Origin: Glycomyces salinus
GTDB taxonomy: Bacteria > Actinomycetota > Actinomycetes > Mycobacteriales > Micromonosporaceae
NCBI RefSeq assembly: GCF_016428645.1
Contig: NZ_JAELXW010000020.1
Coordinates: 56,657 to 120,656, forward strand
Length of the DNA: 64,000 bases
Direction of reading: 5' to 3'
Under the pieces are notes generated by a model. That model did no database searches and was not told the DNA's origin. It saw only the letters and a list, made by a program, of their open reading frames with translations. Position numbers and translations under genes: made by a program. How positions within the stretch are numbered: position 1 is the stretch's first letter; each line of letters opens with the position of its first letter. Shown here piece by piece: positions 15,803 through 22,548 of this stretch.

Positions 15803-18394
15803 TTACCGGGTTGCCGACGCGCTCGGCGTCGGCACCCGTTGAGCCGCCATGCGCGGGTCCGGCAGCAGCGGCAGCCCGGCCGGGTCGGTGTGGAGCACCG
15901 ATCCGAGCGCGAGCAGGATGCCGGCTCCGCCGGTCGCCAGGTCCATCGACAGCCGCAGCAGGCCCGTGCCGGGGAAGGCCATGCCGTCCCCGTACGGCAG
16001 GGCATGCCAGGACAGGCCGCGGATCTGGTGGCGGACAACGGGGTCTTGCAGCGGAGCCGGGGTGCGGCCCGCCAGGTACAGGAGAATGCCGGCTCGGCCG
16101 GTGAACACTCCGGGGACGATGTACATAGGGGAGGCCGCCGCCGCGGCGATGCGGTCGGCGGCGTCGGCGAACGGGCCGTGGTCGCGGCGGCGCAGGAACT
16201 CCTCTATGGCGACGCCGATGCCGACGCTTCCGGTCTCCAGGTAGGGCATGGTGCGCCAGCCCTCGTTGACCTCCATCGAGCCGTTCTCGCGGACCACGCA
16301 GCGGCGCAGGTCGGCCTCGATAGCGCGTTCGGCCGCGTCGAGGAAGGAGGCGTCGCCGGTCTCGTCGGCCGCGCGCATCAGCAGCAGCGCCCGGCCCGAT
16401 CCCCCGCGCATCAGTCCGGCGAAGGGTTCGCGCCCGCCGGAGACCTCGCCGACGGTCTCAGAGGACAGGCGCTCGGCGACCAGCTCGGCGCAGCGCAGCC
16501 CGGCGGCGTGCAGCTCGGGTTCGTCGTCGGTCGCCGCGCCCGCGAGGTGCAGCAGGTTCAATCCGGCCCCGGACAGGCCCCCGGCCAGGTCGGTGCCGAG
16601 CCGCTCCCAGTCCTCGGCCAGGAACACGTCGACGATGTCGAGCGCCTCCTGCCGGTGGCCGAGGCGGTCGAGGGTGAAGGCCGCGCCGTGCAGGCCGTCG
16701 TACAGGCCCATCCTGGTGCCGGGGGCGGGGGCGAGCGCGCGGTCGAGCAGCCACTGCTCGAAACGCTCCCAACGTCCGGCGCCGGTGGCCTCGAGCGCGT
16801 ACAGGACTCCGGCCGCCCCGTAGGCGAGGCCGAGTCCGCCGGTGGCGAACTGCTGGATGTCGCCGGGGAAGAGCCGGTCGTCCCGGTCGGGGGTGGCGCT
16901 GGCGACGATGGCGCGGGCGATGCTCCCGCGCAGCCGGGGCCAGTCGTCGGGTTCGGGTTCGGTGGCCGGGAAGGGTTCGGCGGGGACGCTGGAGGGGGCG
17001 ATGAGTTCGACCGCGTCGTCGAGGTAGCCGGCCGGGACCGGGAAGTGCTCCTCGATGATCGCGGCGAAGTGCCGGGCCTTGAGGCGGTGGAGGCCGATCA
17101 GGTTCGTCATCGGAAGGAACAGGGCGAGCTTGAGGCAGGCTAGGGAGTAGCGGTCGGCGTCGGCGCCGGTCATCGAGCGGGGCGCCGCGAACCCCTGGTT
17201 GCCGAGCCCGGCGTGCCTGGTCGCGTCGGCCTCGTCGGCGACTTCGAAGTCGAGCAGGCACAGCCCGCCCTCGGTCCGTTCGATCACGTTGAACAGGTGC
17301 AGGTCGCCGTAGGCGATGCCGCGGTCGTGGACGGCCCGGAGGGTCCGTTCGACTTGGCGATGGACGTCCATGGCCCAGTCGGTGAAGCGCCGGTAGTCGT
17401 CCCCGGTCGCGGTCGAGTCGATCAGGGGGTAGCCGGTGACGACGGCTTTGCTCAGGACCTGGCCGTCGATGTACTCCATCGCCAGGAACCGGTGCTCGCC
17501 GAGCCAGAACAGTTCGTGCGCGCGGGGCACGCCGGGTATGCCGTCGAGGCGGTTCAGAATCTCGTACTCGTGCTCGACGCGCTCGACCGCGTCCTTGCCC
17601 CAGAAGTCGAGACCGGCGTGGGGGCGGCCCTCCTTGAGGACCACCGCCTCGCCGGTGCGTTCGTCGCGGGCGAGGTAGATGCCGCCGCCGTTGGAGAAGT
17701 GCAGGACCCGTTCGATGTCGTAGGGCAGGTCCGCGACGGTGACGGCGTTGCGGGCGGCCAGGTGCGGGGCGAGGAAGTCGGGCAGGGAGATCCAGTCGGG
17801 GACGCGGAAGACCGGCTCGCGCCGGTCGGGCACCAGGGCGCCGTCCGGGCCCTCCATGGCCGGGACGACGGTGCCGGAGTCGTCGACGGTGTAGCGGTTG
17901 GAGAAGGCGCCGTAGCGCACGTGCAGGGGCCCGTCGCCCCAGCGCAGGTCGCTGAGGATGTAGGGGTTCGCGGTGCCCTTCAGTTCGTCGCCGAGCTCTT
18001 CGAGGATGCGCCGGCAGGCGTCCTGGTCGGGCGGGTACACGGTGACGAGCTTGCCGCTGGAGCCGCGGGGGGCGTATTTGGACAGCCGCGCGGTCAGGGC
18101 GGCTGGCGAGCGCAGGAACTTGAACTGGATGCCGCGCTCGACGCAGTAGTCCCACACCGCTTCGAGGACGCGTTCGGCGCTGTCGGGTGCGGCCGAGGCG
18201 TGGATCTTCCAGCCCTGGGCCGGGAGCGGCTCGTCCGAACGGACGGTCAGCCAGTCGTCCTGCTCGGCGCATTCCCAGCCCTCGGGGAGGGGCCGATCGG
18301 CGATCGCGAACGAGGCCCCCGCCGAGGTCTCGGAGTGCATGGCGTCGTAGAAGGTCGGGTCGGCCATGCTGTAGGTCTCGTAGCGATCGACCAT
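15803..18394 (-). CDS. ramC: Class III lanthipeptide synthetase (LanKC)
   Basis: An 863-residue trifunctional enzyme. It should phosphorylate Ser/Thr of RamS, eliminate phosphate to dehydro residues, and cyclise with Cys. Domains in order: lyase-like N-terminus (1-210), Ser/Thr kinase-like domain (215-470) with a glycine-rich start, VVLKEG (Lys), AYGDLHLFNVI (~361, catalytic loop) and LLDFEVA (metal site), then a LanC-like cyclase domain (500-863; GLSGAGLNLLHLAG and GVFTGRAGILLYLAG repeats). The LanC zinc-ligand signature is not apparent, as in other LanKC. First gene of the ramCSAB operon; GTCAC palindrome upstream. ATG 18394 is preceded by AAAGGGCG. Confidence 0.92.
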   Translation of the reverse strand: MVDRYETYSMADPTFYDAMHSETSAGASFAIADRPLPEGWECAEQDDWLTVRSDEPLPAQGWKIHASAAPDSAERVLEAVWDYCVERGIQFKFLRSPAALTARLSKYAPRGSSGKLVTVYPPDQDACRRILEELGDELKGTANPYILSDLRWGDGPLHVRYGAFSNRYTVDDSGTVVPAMEGPDGALVPDRREPVFRVPDWISLPDFLAPHLAARNAVTVADLPYDIERVLHFSNGGGIYLARDERTGEAVVLKEGRPHAGLDFWGKDAVERVEHEYEILNRLDGIPGVPRAHELFWLGEHRFLAMEYIDGQVLSKAVVTGYPLIDSTATGDDYRRFTDWAMDVHRQVERTLRAVHDRGIAYGDLHLFNVIERTEGGLCLLDFEVADEADATRHAGLGNQGFAAPRSMTGADADRYSLACLKLALFLPMTNLIGLHRLKARHFAAIIEEHFPVPAGYLDDAVELIAPSSVPAEPFPATEPEPDDWPRLRGSIARAIVASATPDRDDRLFPGDIQQFATGGLGLAYGAAGVLYALEATGAGRWERFEQWLLDRALAPAPGTRMGLYDGLHGAAFTLDRLGHRQEALDIVDVFLAEDWERLGTDLAGGLSGAGLNLLHLAGAATDDEPELHAAGLRCAELVAERLSSETVGEVSGGREPFAGLMRGGSGRALLLMRAADETGDASFLDAAERAIEADLRRCVVRENGSMEVNEGWRTMPYLETGSVGIGVAIEEFLRRRDHGPFADAADRIAAAAASPMYIVPGVFTGRAGILLYLAGRTPAPLQDPVVRHQIRGLSWHALPYGDGMAFPGTGLLRLSMDLATGGAGILLALGSVLHTDPAGLPLLPDPRMAAQRVPTPSASATR

Positions 18395-18468
18395 TCGTGC
18401 TCGCCCTTTCGCCGGAATCAGTGGATCTCATCCTGTCTGACGACGAAAGATCACGGATAGCCCAGTTC

Positions 18469-18481
18469 GTCACCAAGTGAC
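18469..18481. promoter_or_regulatory. GTCAC/GTGAC palindrome upstream of ramC
   Basis: GTCAC-CAA-GTGAC is a perfect 13-bp palindrome 75 bp upstream of the ramC start. The pentamer GTGAC recurs as a direct repeat before ramR. A candidate operator for RamR or another regulator of the operon. Confidence 0.4.
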
Positions 18482-18541
18482 AGTGAATTTCTCACGGGGT
18501 CGGCCGTGAGCGGCGCACGGTGGCCCAGGTCGGGCTGCGAG

Positions 18542-19303
18542 TCAGCGCACGGGGTGGCCGGTGGTGGCCAGTTCGCGTTTGACCTCGCCGATCGCGACCT
18601 CGCCGAAGTGGAAGATGGAGGCGGCCAGGACCGCGTCGGCCCCGGCGTCGACCGCGGGCGGGAAGTCGGCGGCCTTGCCGGCGCCGCCGGAGGCGATGAC
18701 GGGGATGTCGACCTCGGCGCGGACGGCGGCGATGAGCGGCAGGTCGAAACCGGCCTTGGTGCCGTCGGCGTCGATGGAGTTGAGCAGGATCTCTCCGGCG
18801 CCGAGCTCGGCGGCGCGGGCGCACCAGGCGACGGCGTCGATGCCGGTGCGCTTGCGTCCGCCGTGGGTGGTGACCTCCCAGCCGGACTCGGTCTCAGCCC
18901 CGGAGGCGACGTCGGCGGACAGGACCAGGACCTGGTTGCCGAAGCGCTCGGCGATCTCGGAGATGACCTCGGGCCGGGCGATGGCGGCGGTGTTGACCCC
19001 GACCTTGTCGGCCCCGGCGCGCAGGAGCCGGTCGACGTCGTCGGGGGTGCGGACGCCGCCGCCGACGGTCAGGGGGATGAAGACCTGCTCGGCGGTGCGG
19101 GCCACGACGTCGTACATGGTCTCGCGCCCGCCGGAGGAGGCGGTGACGTCGAGGAAGGTCAACTCGTCGGCCCCGGCCGCGTCATAGGCGGCGGCCAGCT
19201 CGACCGGGTCCCCGGCGTCGCGGAGATTCTCGAAATTGACGCCCTTGACCACACGCCCGGCATCGACGTCCAGGCAGGGAATGACACGCACCGCAACACT
19301 CAC
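18542..19303 (-). CDS. hisF: Imidazole glycerol phosphate synthase cyclase subunit HisF
   Basis: A 253-residue (beta/alpha)8 barrel that uses ammonia from HisH and PRFAR to form imidazole glycerol phosphate and AICAR in histidine synthesis. Visible motifs: [15 protein letters not shown] with the first catalytic Asp (Asp11 in other HisF), [12 protein letters not shown] and NTAAI phosphate loops, [18 protein letters not shown] with the second catalytic Asp, and [10 protein letters not shown]. Length is normal for the family. The start is GTG. No other his gene is visible within this window, so it is detached from a his operon or lies at its end. Confidence 0.97.
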   Translation of the reverse strand: MSVAVRVIPCLDVDAGRVVKGVNFENLRDAGDPVELAAAYDAAGADELTFLDVTASSGGRETMYDVVARTAEQVFIPLTVGGGVRTPDDVDRLLRAGADKVGVNTAAIARPEVISEIAERFGNQVLVLSADVASGAETESGWEVTTHGGRKRTGIDAVAWCARAAELGAGEILLNSIDADGTKAGFDLPLIAAVRAEVDIPVIASGGAGKAADFPPAVDAGADAVLAASIFHFGEVAIGEVKRELATTGHPVR

Positions 19304-19359
19304 GCCGCAAGCCTACCGGGCCAGGCGTTTCGCAGCGAAGCCGAATTCGGATCGCCGTA

Positions 19360-19539
19360 ATGCGGAGCATCACCGTCCAGATCTCGGATACCGCCCATCG
19401 GCGGCTCAAGGAAGCCGCCGAGCGCGAGGGAACGACGCCCGCCGCACTCGCCGGCCGCGCGCTCGAACAAGCGGCATACGCCGCCGCCCTCGCGAAGTGC
19501 ACACCCAAGGATGACGGCCCCTTCCACGAGAGCGCCTGA
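19360..19539 (+). CDS. Orphan ribbon-helix-helix protein (antitoxin-like)
   Basis: A 59-residue protein. The N-terminus has the ribbon-helix-helix pattern: short beta-strand SITVQIS, helix HRRLKEAAEREG, turn TTPAALAGRA, second helix LEQAAYAAAL. Such proteins dimerise to bind DNA and are often antitoxins (CopG/VapB-like), but no toxin gene follows: the next 150 bp are regulatory DNA and the next gene is a membrane protein. Divergent from hisF with 56 bp between the starts. Supporting the gene are codon bias and the clean domain pattern; a ribosome-binding site is not obvious, so it could be leaderless. Confidence 0.65.
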   Translation: MRSITVQISDTAHRRLKEAAEREGTTPAALAGRALEQAAYAAALAKCTPKDDGPFHESA

Positions 19540-19598
19540 TACCGAGCAGAGCCTCGAAGCGGCCGCACGACTGTGCCGTGCGCGACAATACCGCCACC

Positions 19599-19658
19599 GA
19601 GTTGAACACGTTCAATAATTCAGTGTAGCGTCGACCATAAATTGAACATGTTCAACTC
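19599..19658 (+). promoter_or_regulatory. Promoter with two inverted operator copies (TetR-type)
   Basis: Two near-identical palindromes, TTGAACACGTTCAA (19602-19615) and TTGAACATGTTCAA (19642-19655), lie 40 bp apart. With flanks the shared 18-bp element is present in opposite orientation (19599-19616 forward, 19641-19658 reverse). The first overlaps a -35 TTGAAC (19602-19607), followed after 18 bp by a -10 TAGCGT (19626-19631). A repressor bound at both would block this promoter; the TetR gene two genes downstream is the likely binder. Confidence 0.75.
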
Positions 19659-19690
19659 GGAATCGCCCCCGACCGGAACGGAGATTCGCC

Positions 19691-20095
19691 ATGGACATGG
19701 CAGTCGTCGGATACATCGCCTACCTTCTCGTCGCCATCCCCTTGACCGTCTGGGTGGCCCGCACCCTCGGCACCAACGGATACCACTTCATCAAGGACGT
19801 CTTCGCCGGAGACGAGCAGCTCGCCCATGCGGTCAATCGGCTGCTCCAGGTCGGCTTCTACCTGCTCAACTTCGGTTTCGTGGCCCTGTGGCTGCGCACG
19901 GCCGATCCGGTTCCCGACGCCCGCGGCGTCTTCGAGACCGTGGCGGTCAAGATCGGCGCGGTCCTGCTGGTGCTCGGCATCCTCCACGTCATCAACGTCG
20001 TGGTCCTCAACGGATTCCGTAAGCGGGCCCACGTCGACGCCCGGACCCTGGCCATGATGGAGCCGCCGCAGCGGCCCGAGCCGAACGGCGCCTGA
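19691..20095 (+). CDS. Small integral membrane protein, TetR-controlled
   Basis: A 134-residue protein with three clear membrane helices (about 5-24, 52-70 and 83-108) and a short basic-then-Pro-rich cytoplasmic tail (PPQRPEPNGA). I do not recognise a function. It starts about 33 bp after the second operator copy, is preceded by a GGAACGGAG ribosome-binding region, and is followed 18 bp later by the TetR gene, so both form one autoregulated operon. Confidence 0.78.
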   Translation: MDMAVVGYIAYLLVAIPLTVWVARTLGTNGYHFIKDVFAGDEQLAHAVNRLLQVGFYLLNFGFVALWLRTADPVPDARGVFETVAVKIGAVLLVLGILHVINVVVLNGFRKRAHVDARTLAMMEPPQRPEPNGA

Positions 20096-20113
20096 GCCGA
20101 GTAGGATCGGCCC

Positions 20114-20821
20114 GTGAGCTCATCGGCTTCGGACGACGCGTCCGCTCGGCCCGCTTCCAAGGGCGAGCGGACGCGGCAGCGCATCCTCGAGACGGCCCTG
20201 TCCATGTTCGCCGAGCGCGGATACGACAAGACGACGATGCGGGCGATCGCCGGCGAGGCTGGGGTCTCGGTCGGGAACGCCTACTACTACTTCAAGTCCA
20301 AAGAGCACCTGATCCAGGGCTTCTACGAGCAGGCCACCATGCGGCACGCCGAGCTCGCGCCCGCGGTGCTCGAAGGGCAGGCCACGCTCGCCGACCGGAT
20401 AGAGGCCGCGCTGCTGGCCTGGCTGGACATCGCCGGGCCGTACCACGACTTCGCCGGCCAGTTCTTCCGGAACGCGGCCGACCCCTCCAGTCCGCTCAGC
20501 CCGTTCTCCGAGGAGTCGGCCGAGAGCCGGGAGCGGGACATCGCGCTCTACCGGGAGGTCCTGGAGGGTTCGAAGACCAAGGTGCCGGGGGACATGGCCG
20601 ACATCCTGCCGGAGATGCTGTGGCTGCACCAGATGGTCGTGGTCCTGTACTGGGTCTACGACGACTCCCCGGACCAGGAGAAGTCGAGGGAGCTGGCCCG
20701 CCGCACCGCGCCGCTGGTGGCCCGGGTGGTGGCGCTGTCTCGCCTGAAGATCCTGCGTCCCCTGGTCAAGCAGGGCGAGGAGTTGATCCGGGACTTCCTG
20801 ATCACCCGCCGCCCGAAATAG
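20114..20821 (+). CDS. TetR-family regulator
   Basis: A 235-residue repressor. The N-terminal helix-turn-helix is textbook: TRQRILETALSMFAERGYDK, TTMRAIAGEAGVSVGNAYYY and FKSKEHLIQGFYEQ (residues about 18-75). The C-terminal ligand-binding region begins near 85. The GTG start lies 18 bp after the membrane-protein stop. The paired palindromes upstream of the operon are the expected binding sites, implying autoregulation. Ligand unknown. Confidence 0.9.
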   Translation: MSSSASDDASARPASKGERTRQRILETALSMFAERGYDKTTMRAIAGEAGVSVGNAYYYFKSKEHLIQGFYEQATMRHAELAPAVLEGQATLADRIEAALLAWLDIAGPYHDFAGQFFRNAADPSSPLSPFSEESAESRERDIALYREVLEGSKTKVPGDMADILPEMLWLHQMVVVLYWVYDDSPDQEKSRELARRTAPLVARVVALSRLKILRPLVKQGEELIRDFLITRRPK

Positions 20822-20864
20822 ACCGGCGAGGGCGGGCGCATTGCCTCGCCCCTCCCCCGCCGGT
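20822..20864. terminator. Hairpin between convergent genes
   Basis: ACCGGCG (20822-20828) pairs with CGCCGGT (20858-20864), with further G/C pairing inside. It fills the gap between the TetR gene and the convergent SCO5389-family gene. Confidence 0.5.
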
Positions 20865-20881
20865 GTCTCCCTGGGGGCTGC

Positions 20882-21292
20882 TCAGCAGTCGCGCAGTTCA
20901 GGCGACTGGTTGAGCAGTTGGCCGCGCGGGGAGATGAAGGCCCGGTAGGTGTCCGAGTCGACCTCGCTGAGCGGGAACGCCGCCACGCGGTGGCAGTTCT
21001 GGAAGGCCAGCTTCACACCGAAGTGGCGCTCCAGCGCGCCCCGCATGGAGTCCGAAGCCAGGACGCGCAGCAGCTGGCCGCGCGCCTGCTCGTCCGGCGG
21101 CGGAGTGGTGTTGTCGGCGAACCGCGCCGAGCCGGTCGAGGCCGCCACCCCGTTCTTCAGGTCGCCCACGACCTTGCTGATGAGCTCCCAGGCGAACGGG
21201 AGCGACTGCTTCACGCATTCGATGAAGTCGGCGTCGCCGACCTCGCCCCGTTCGGCCTTGTTGAGCAGGTCCTCTGAGACGTCGAGGGACAT
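20882..21292 (-). CDS. SCO5389-family protein
   Basis: A 136-residue soluble protein of an actinobacterial family known by its Streptomyces member SCO5389. Conserved stretches include PFAWELISKVV, FADNTTPPPDEQARGQLLR, FGVKLAFQNCHRVAAFPL and the C-terminal RGQLLNQSPELRDC. No catalytic motif is known to me and the function is unassigned. The ATG at 21292 has a strong AAGGAGATC ribosome-binding site. About 136 bp separates it from the CooC-like ATPase upstream on the same strand. Confidence 0.8.
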   Translation of the reverse strand: MSLDVSEDLLNKAERGEVGDADFIECVKQSLPFAWELISKVVGDLKNGVAASTGSARFADNTTPPPDEQARGQLLRVLASDSMRGALERHFGVKLAFQNCHRVAAFPLSEVDSDTYRAFISPRGQLLNQSPELRDC

Positions 21293-21428
21293 GCGGATCT
21301 CCTTGATCGTTGTGTTTGGCTCGGCCCCTTCGGGGCCGGTTGGTGGGAAGTGCCGTCGCGTCGATCGGATGACCCATTGTGCACGAGAGGGTGACCGACC
21401 GCTGTCGGGAAGTCGACGCAGGCAAGTC

Positions 21429-22412
21429 TCATCTGCAACCGGTTGATGCAGTCTCCGTGTGCAGCAGGTGCTCGCCGAGCACGAAGTCGGACACGATCTG
21501 CTCGGCCAGGTCCACCCCGGCCCGGTCGTTGCCCCAGGCCGCGGCGGCCTTGCGGTGGAATTCGTGGGCCTGCCGCGTGAACTTGGCCCAGTCCTTGCCG
21601 GCCGCCCGCGCCCTCTCGCGGGCGGCGTCGAGCACGGCCAGGTTCTCGGCCTCCAGCTCTTCGACCGGGCCGACCTTGCCGCGCTCGGCGGCCTTGACGT
21701 AGCGCGAGCGGCCGCACCAGCCCAGCAGGGCGTCGCCGACGTGCTCGCGCAGGAACTCCACGTCGTCCTCGTCGTCGATCTTGTTGCCGATGACGGCGAT
21801 GTTGACGTCGTAGTCGGCCGCGTAGCCGGCGTACTGCTTGTAGACGCCGACGCTGCGCAGGGTCGGCTCGCAGACCAGGAACGTGTGGTCGAAGCGGGTG
21901 AACATGCCCGAGGCGAACGCCTCGGCCCCGGCGACCATGTCGACGACGACGAACTCGTCGCGCGTGTCGATCAGGTGGTTGAGCATGAGCTCGACCGCCC
22001 CGACCTTGGAGTGGTAGCAGGCCACGCCGAGGTCGTCGTCCACGAAGCCGCCGGTGGCCGCGAAGCGGATGCCCTCGGTCTCGGTGAAGACCTCCTCGTA
22101 CAGCGGGTTGGTCTCGCCGACGGTCAGCAGCCGCGAGCCCGGTCCGGGCGGCGTGGTCTTGAGCATGAGCTCGGCCGACGGGATCAGCGGGTTGTCCCCG
22201 CGCAGGTAGTCCTTGATGTCGGCCATGCGCTCGCCGAGCACCGGCCCCATCGCGGCGGCCTCGGGGTCGAGCCCGAGCGCGGCGGCGAGGTGCTGGTTGA
22301 TGTCGGCGTCGACGGCCATGACCGGGTGACCGAGGGCGGCCGCGCGCCGGGCGAACAGCGAGGCCAACGTGGTCTTCCCCGAGCCGCCCTTGCCGACGAA
22401 GGCGAGTTTCAC
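21429..22412 (-). CDS. CooC/MinD-like P-loop ATPase
   Basis: A 327-residue deviant-Walker ATPase: KGGSGKTTLASLFARR at residues 7-22, AVDADINQHLAAALG, a DMVAGAEAFASGMFTRFDHT switch region and an NKID guanine/adenine-contact-like segment. CooC proteins insert nickel into CO dehydrogenase; MinD-type relatives position other proteins. No dehydrogenase or nickel gene is in the window, so the client is unknown. The GTG at 22412 is chosen over a TTG at 22427 because GAGGAG lies 8-9 nt upstream of the GTG and it starts the beta-strand VKLAFVGKGG. An inverted repeat precedes it. Confidence 0.82.
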   Translation of the reverse strand: MKLAFVGKGGSGKTTLASLFARRAAALGHPVMAVDADINQHLAAALGLDPEAAAMGPVLGERMADIKDYLRGDNPLIPSAELMLKTTPPGPGSRLLTVGETNPLYEEVFTETEGIRFAATGGFVDDDLGVACYHSKVGAVELMLNHLIDTRDEFVVVDMVAGAEAFASGMFTRFDHTFLVCEPTLRSVGVYKQYAGYAADYDVNIAVIGNKIDDEDDVEFLREHVGDALLGWCGRSRYVKAAERGKVGPVEELEAENLAVLDAARERARAAGKDWAKFTRQAHEFHRKAAAAWGNDRAGVDLAEQIVSDFVLGEHLLHTETASTGCR

Positions 22413-22431
22413 TGTGGAACTCCTCAAGCTT

Positions 22432-22456
22432 CTTGAAAATGATTGTTGATTTCAAG
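22432..22456 (-). promoter_or_regulatory. AT-rich inverted repeat upstream of the CooC-like gene
   Basis: CTTGAAA (22432-22438) and TTTCAAG (22450-22456) flank 11 nt, 20-45 bp upstream of the start. The core TGAAAATGATT resembles half of an actinobacterial Fur/Zur-type site, and GGTTAGCAGAACC just beyond (22460-22472) resembles a degenerate DtxR/IdeR box. Metal control is possible but unproven. Confidence 0.35.
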
Positions 22457-22499
22457 TGAGGTTAGCAGAACCGGAAAGTGATTGACCCTCATACAGAAA

Positions 22500-22530
22500 G
22501 CGGCCCCGTCCGGATTCCGGACGGGGCCGC
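22500..22530 (-). terminator. Strong terminator after the TRAP transporter operon
   Basis: A perfect 14-bp stem, GCGGCCCCGTCCGG (22500-22513) with its complement (22517-22530), closed by a 3-nt ATT loop and followed on the minus strand by TTTCTG. It lies 18 bp past the TRAP permease stop. Confidence 0.88.
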
Positions 22531-22548
22531 CGAGGGCTCGATTCTTCG

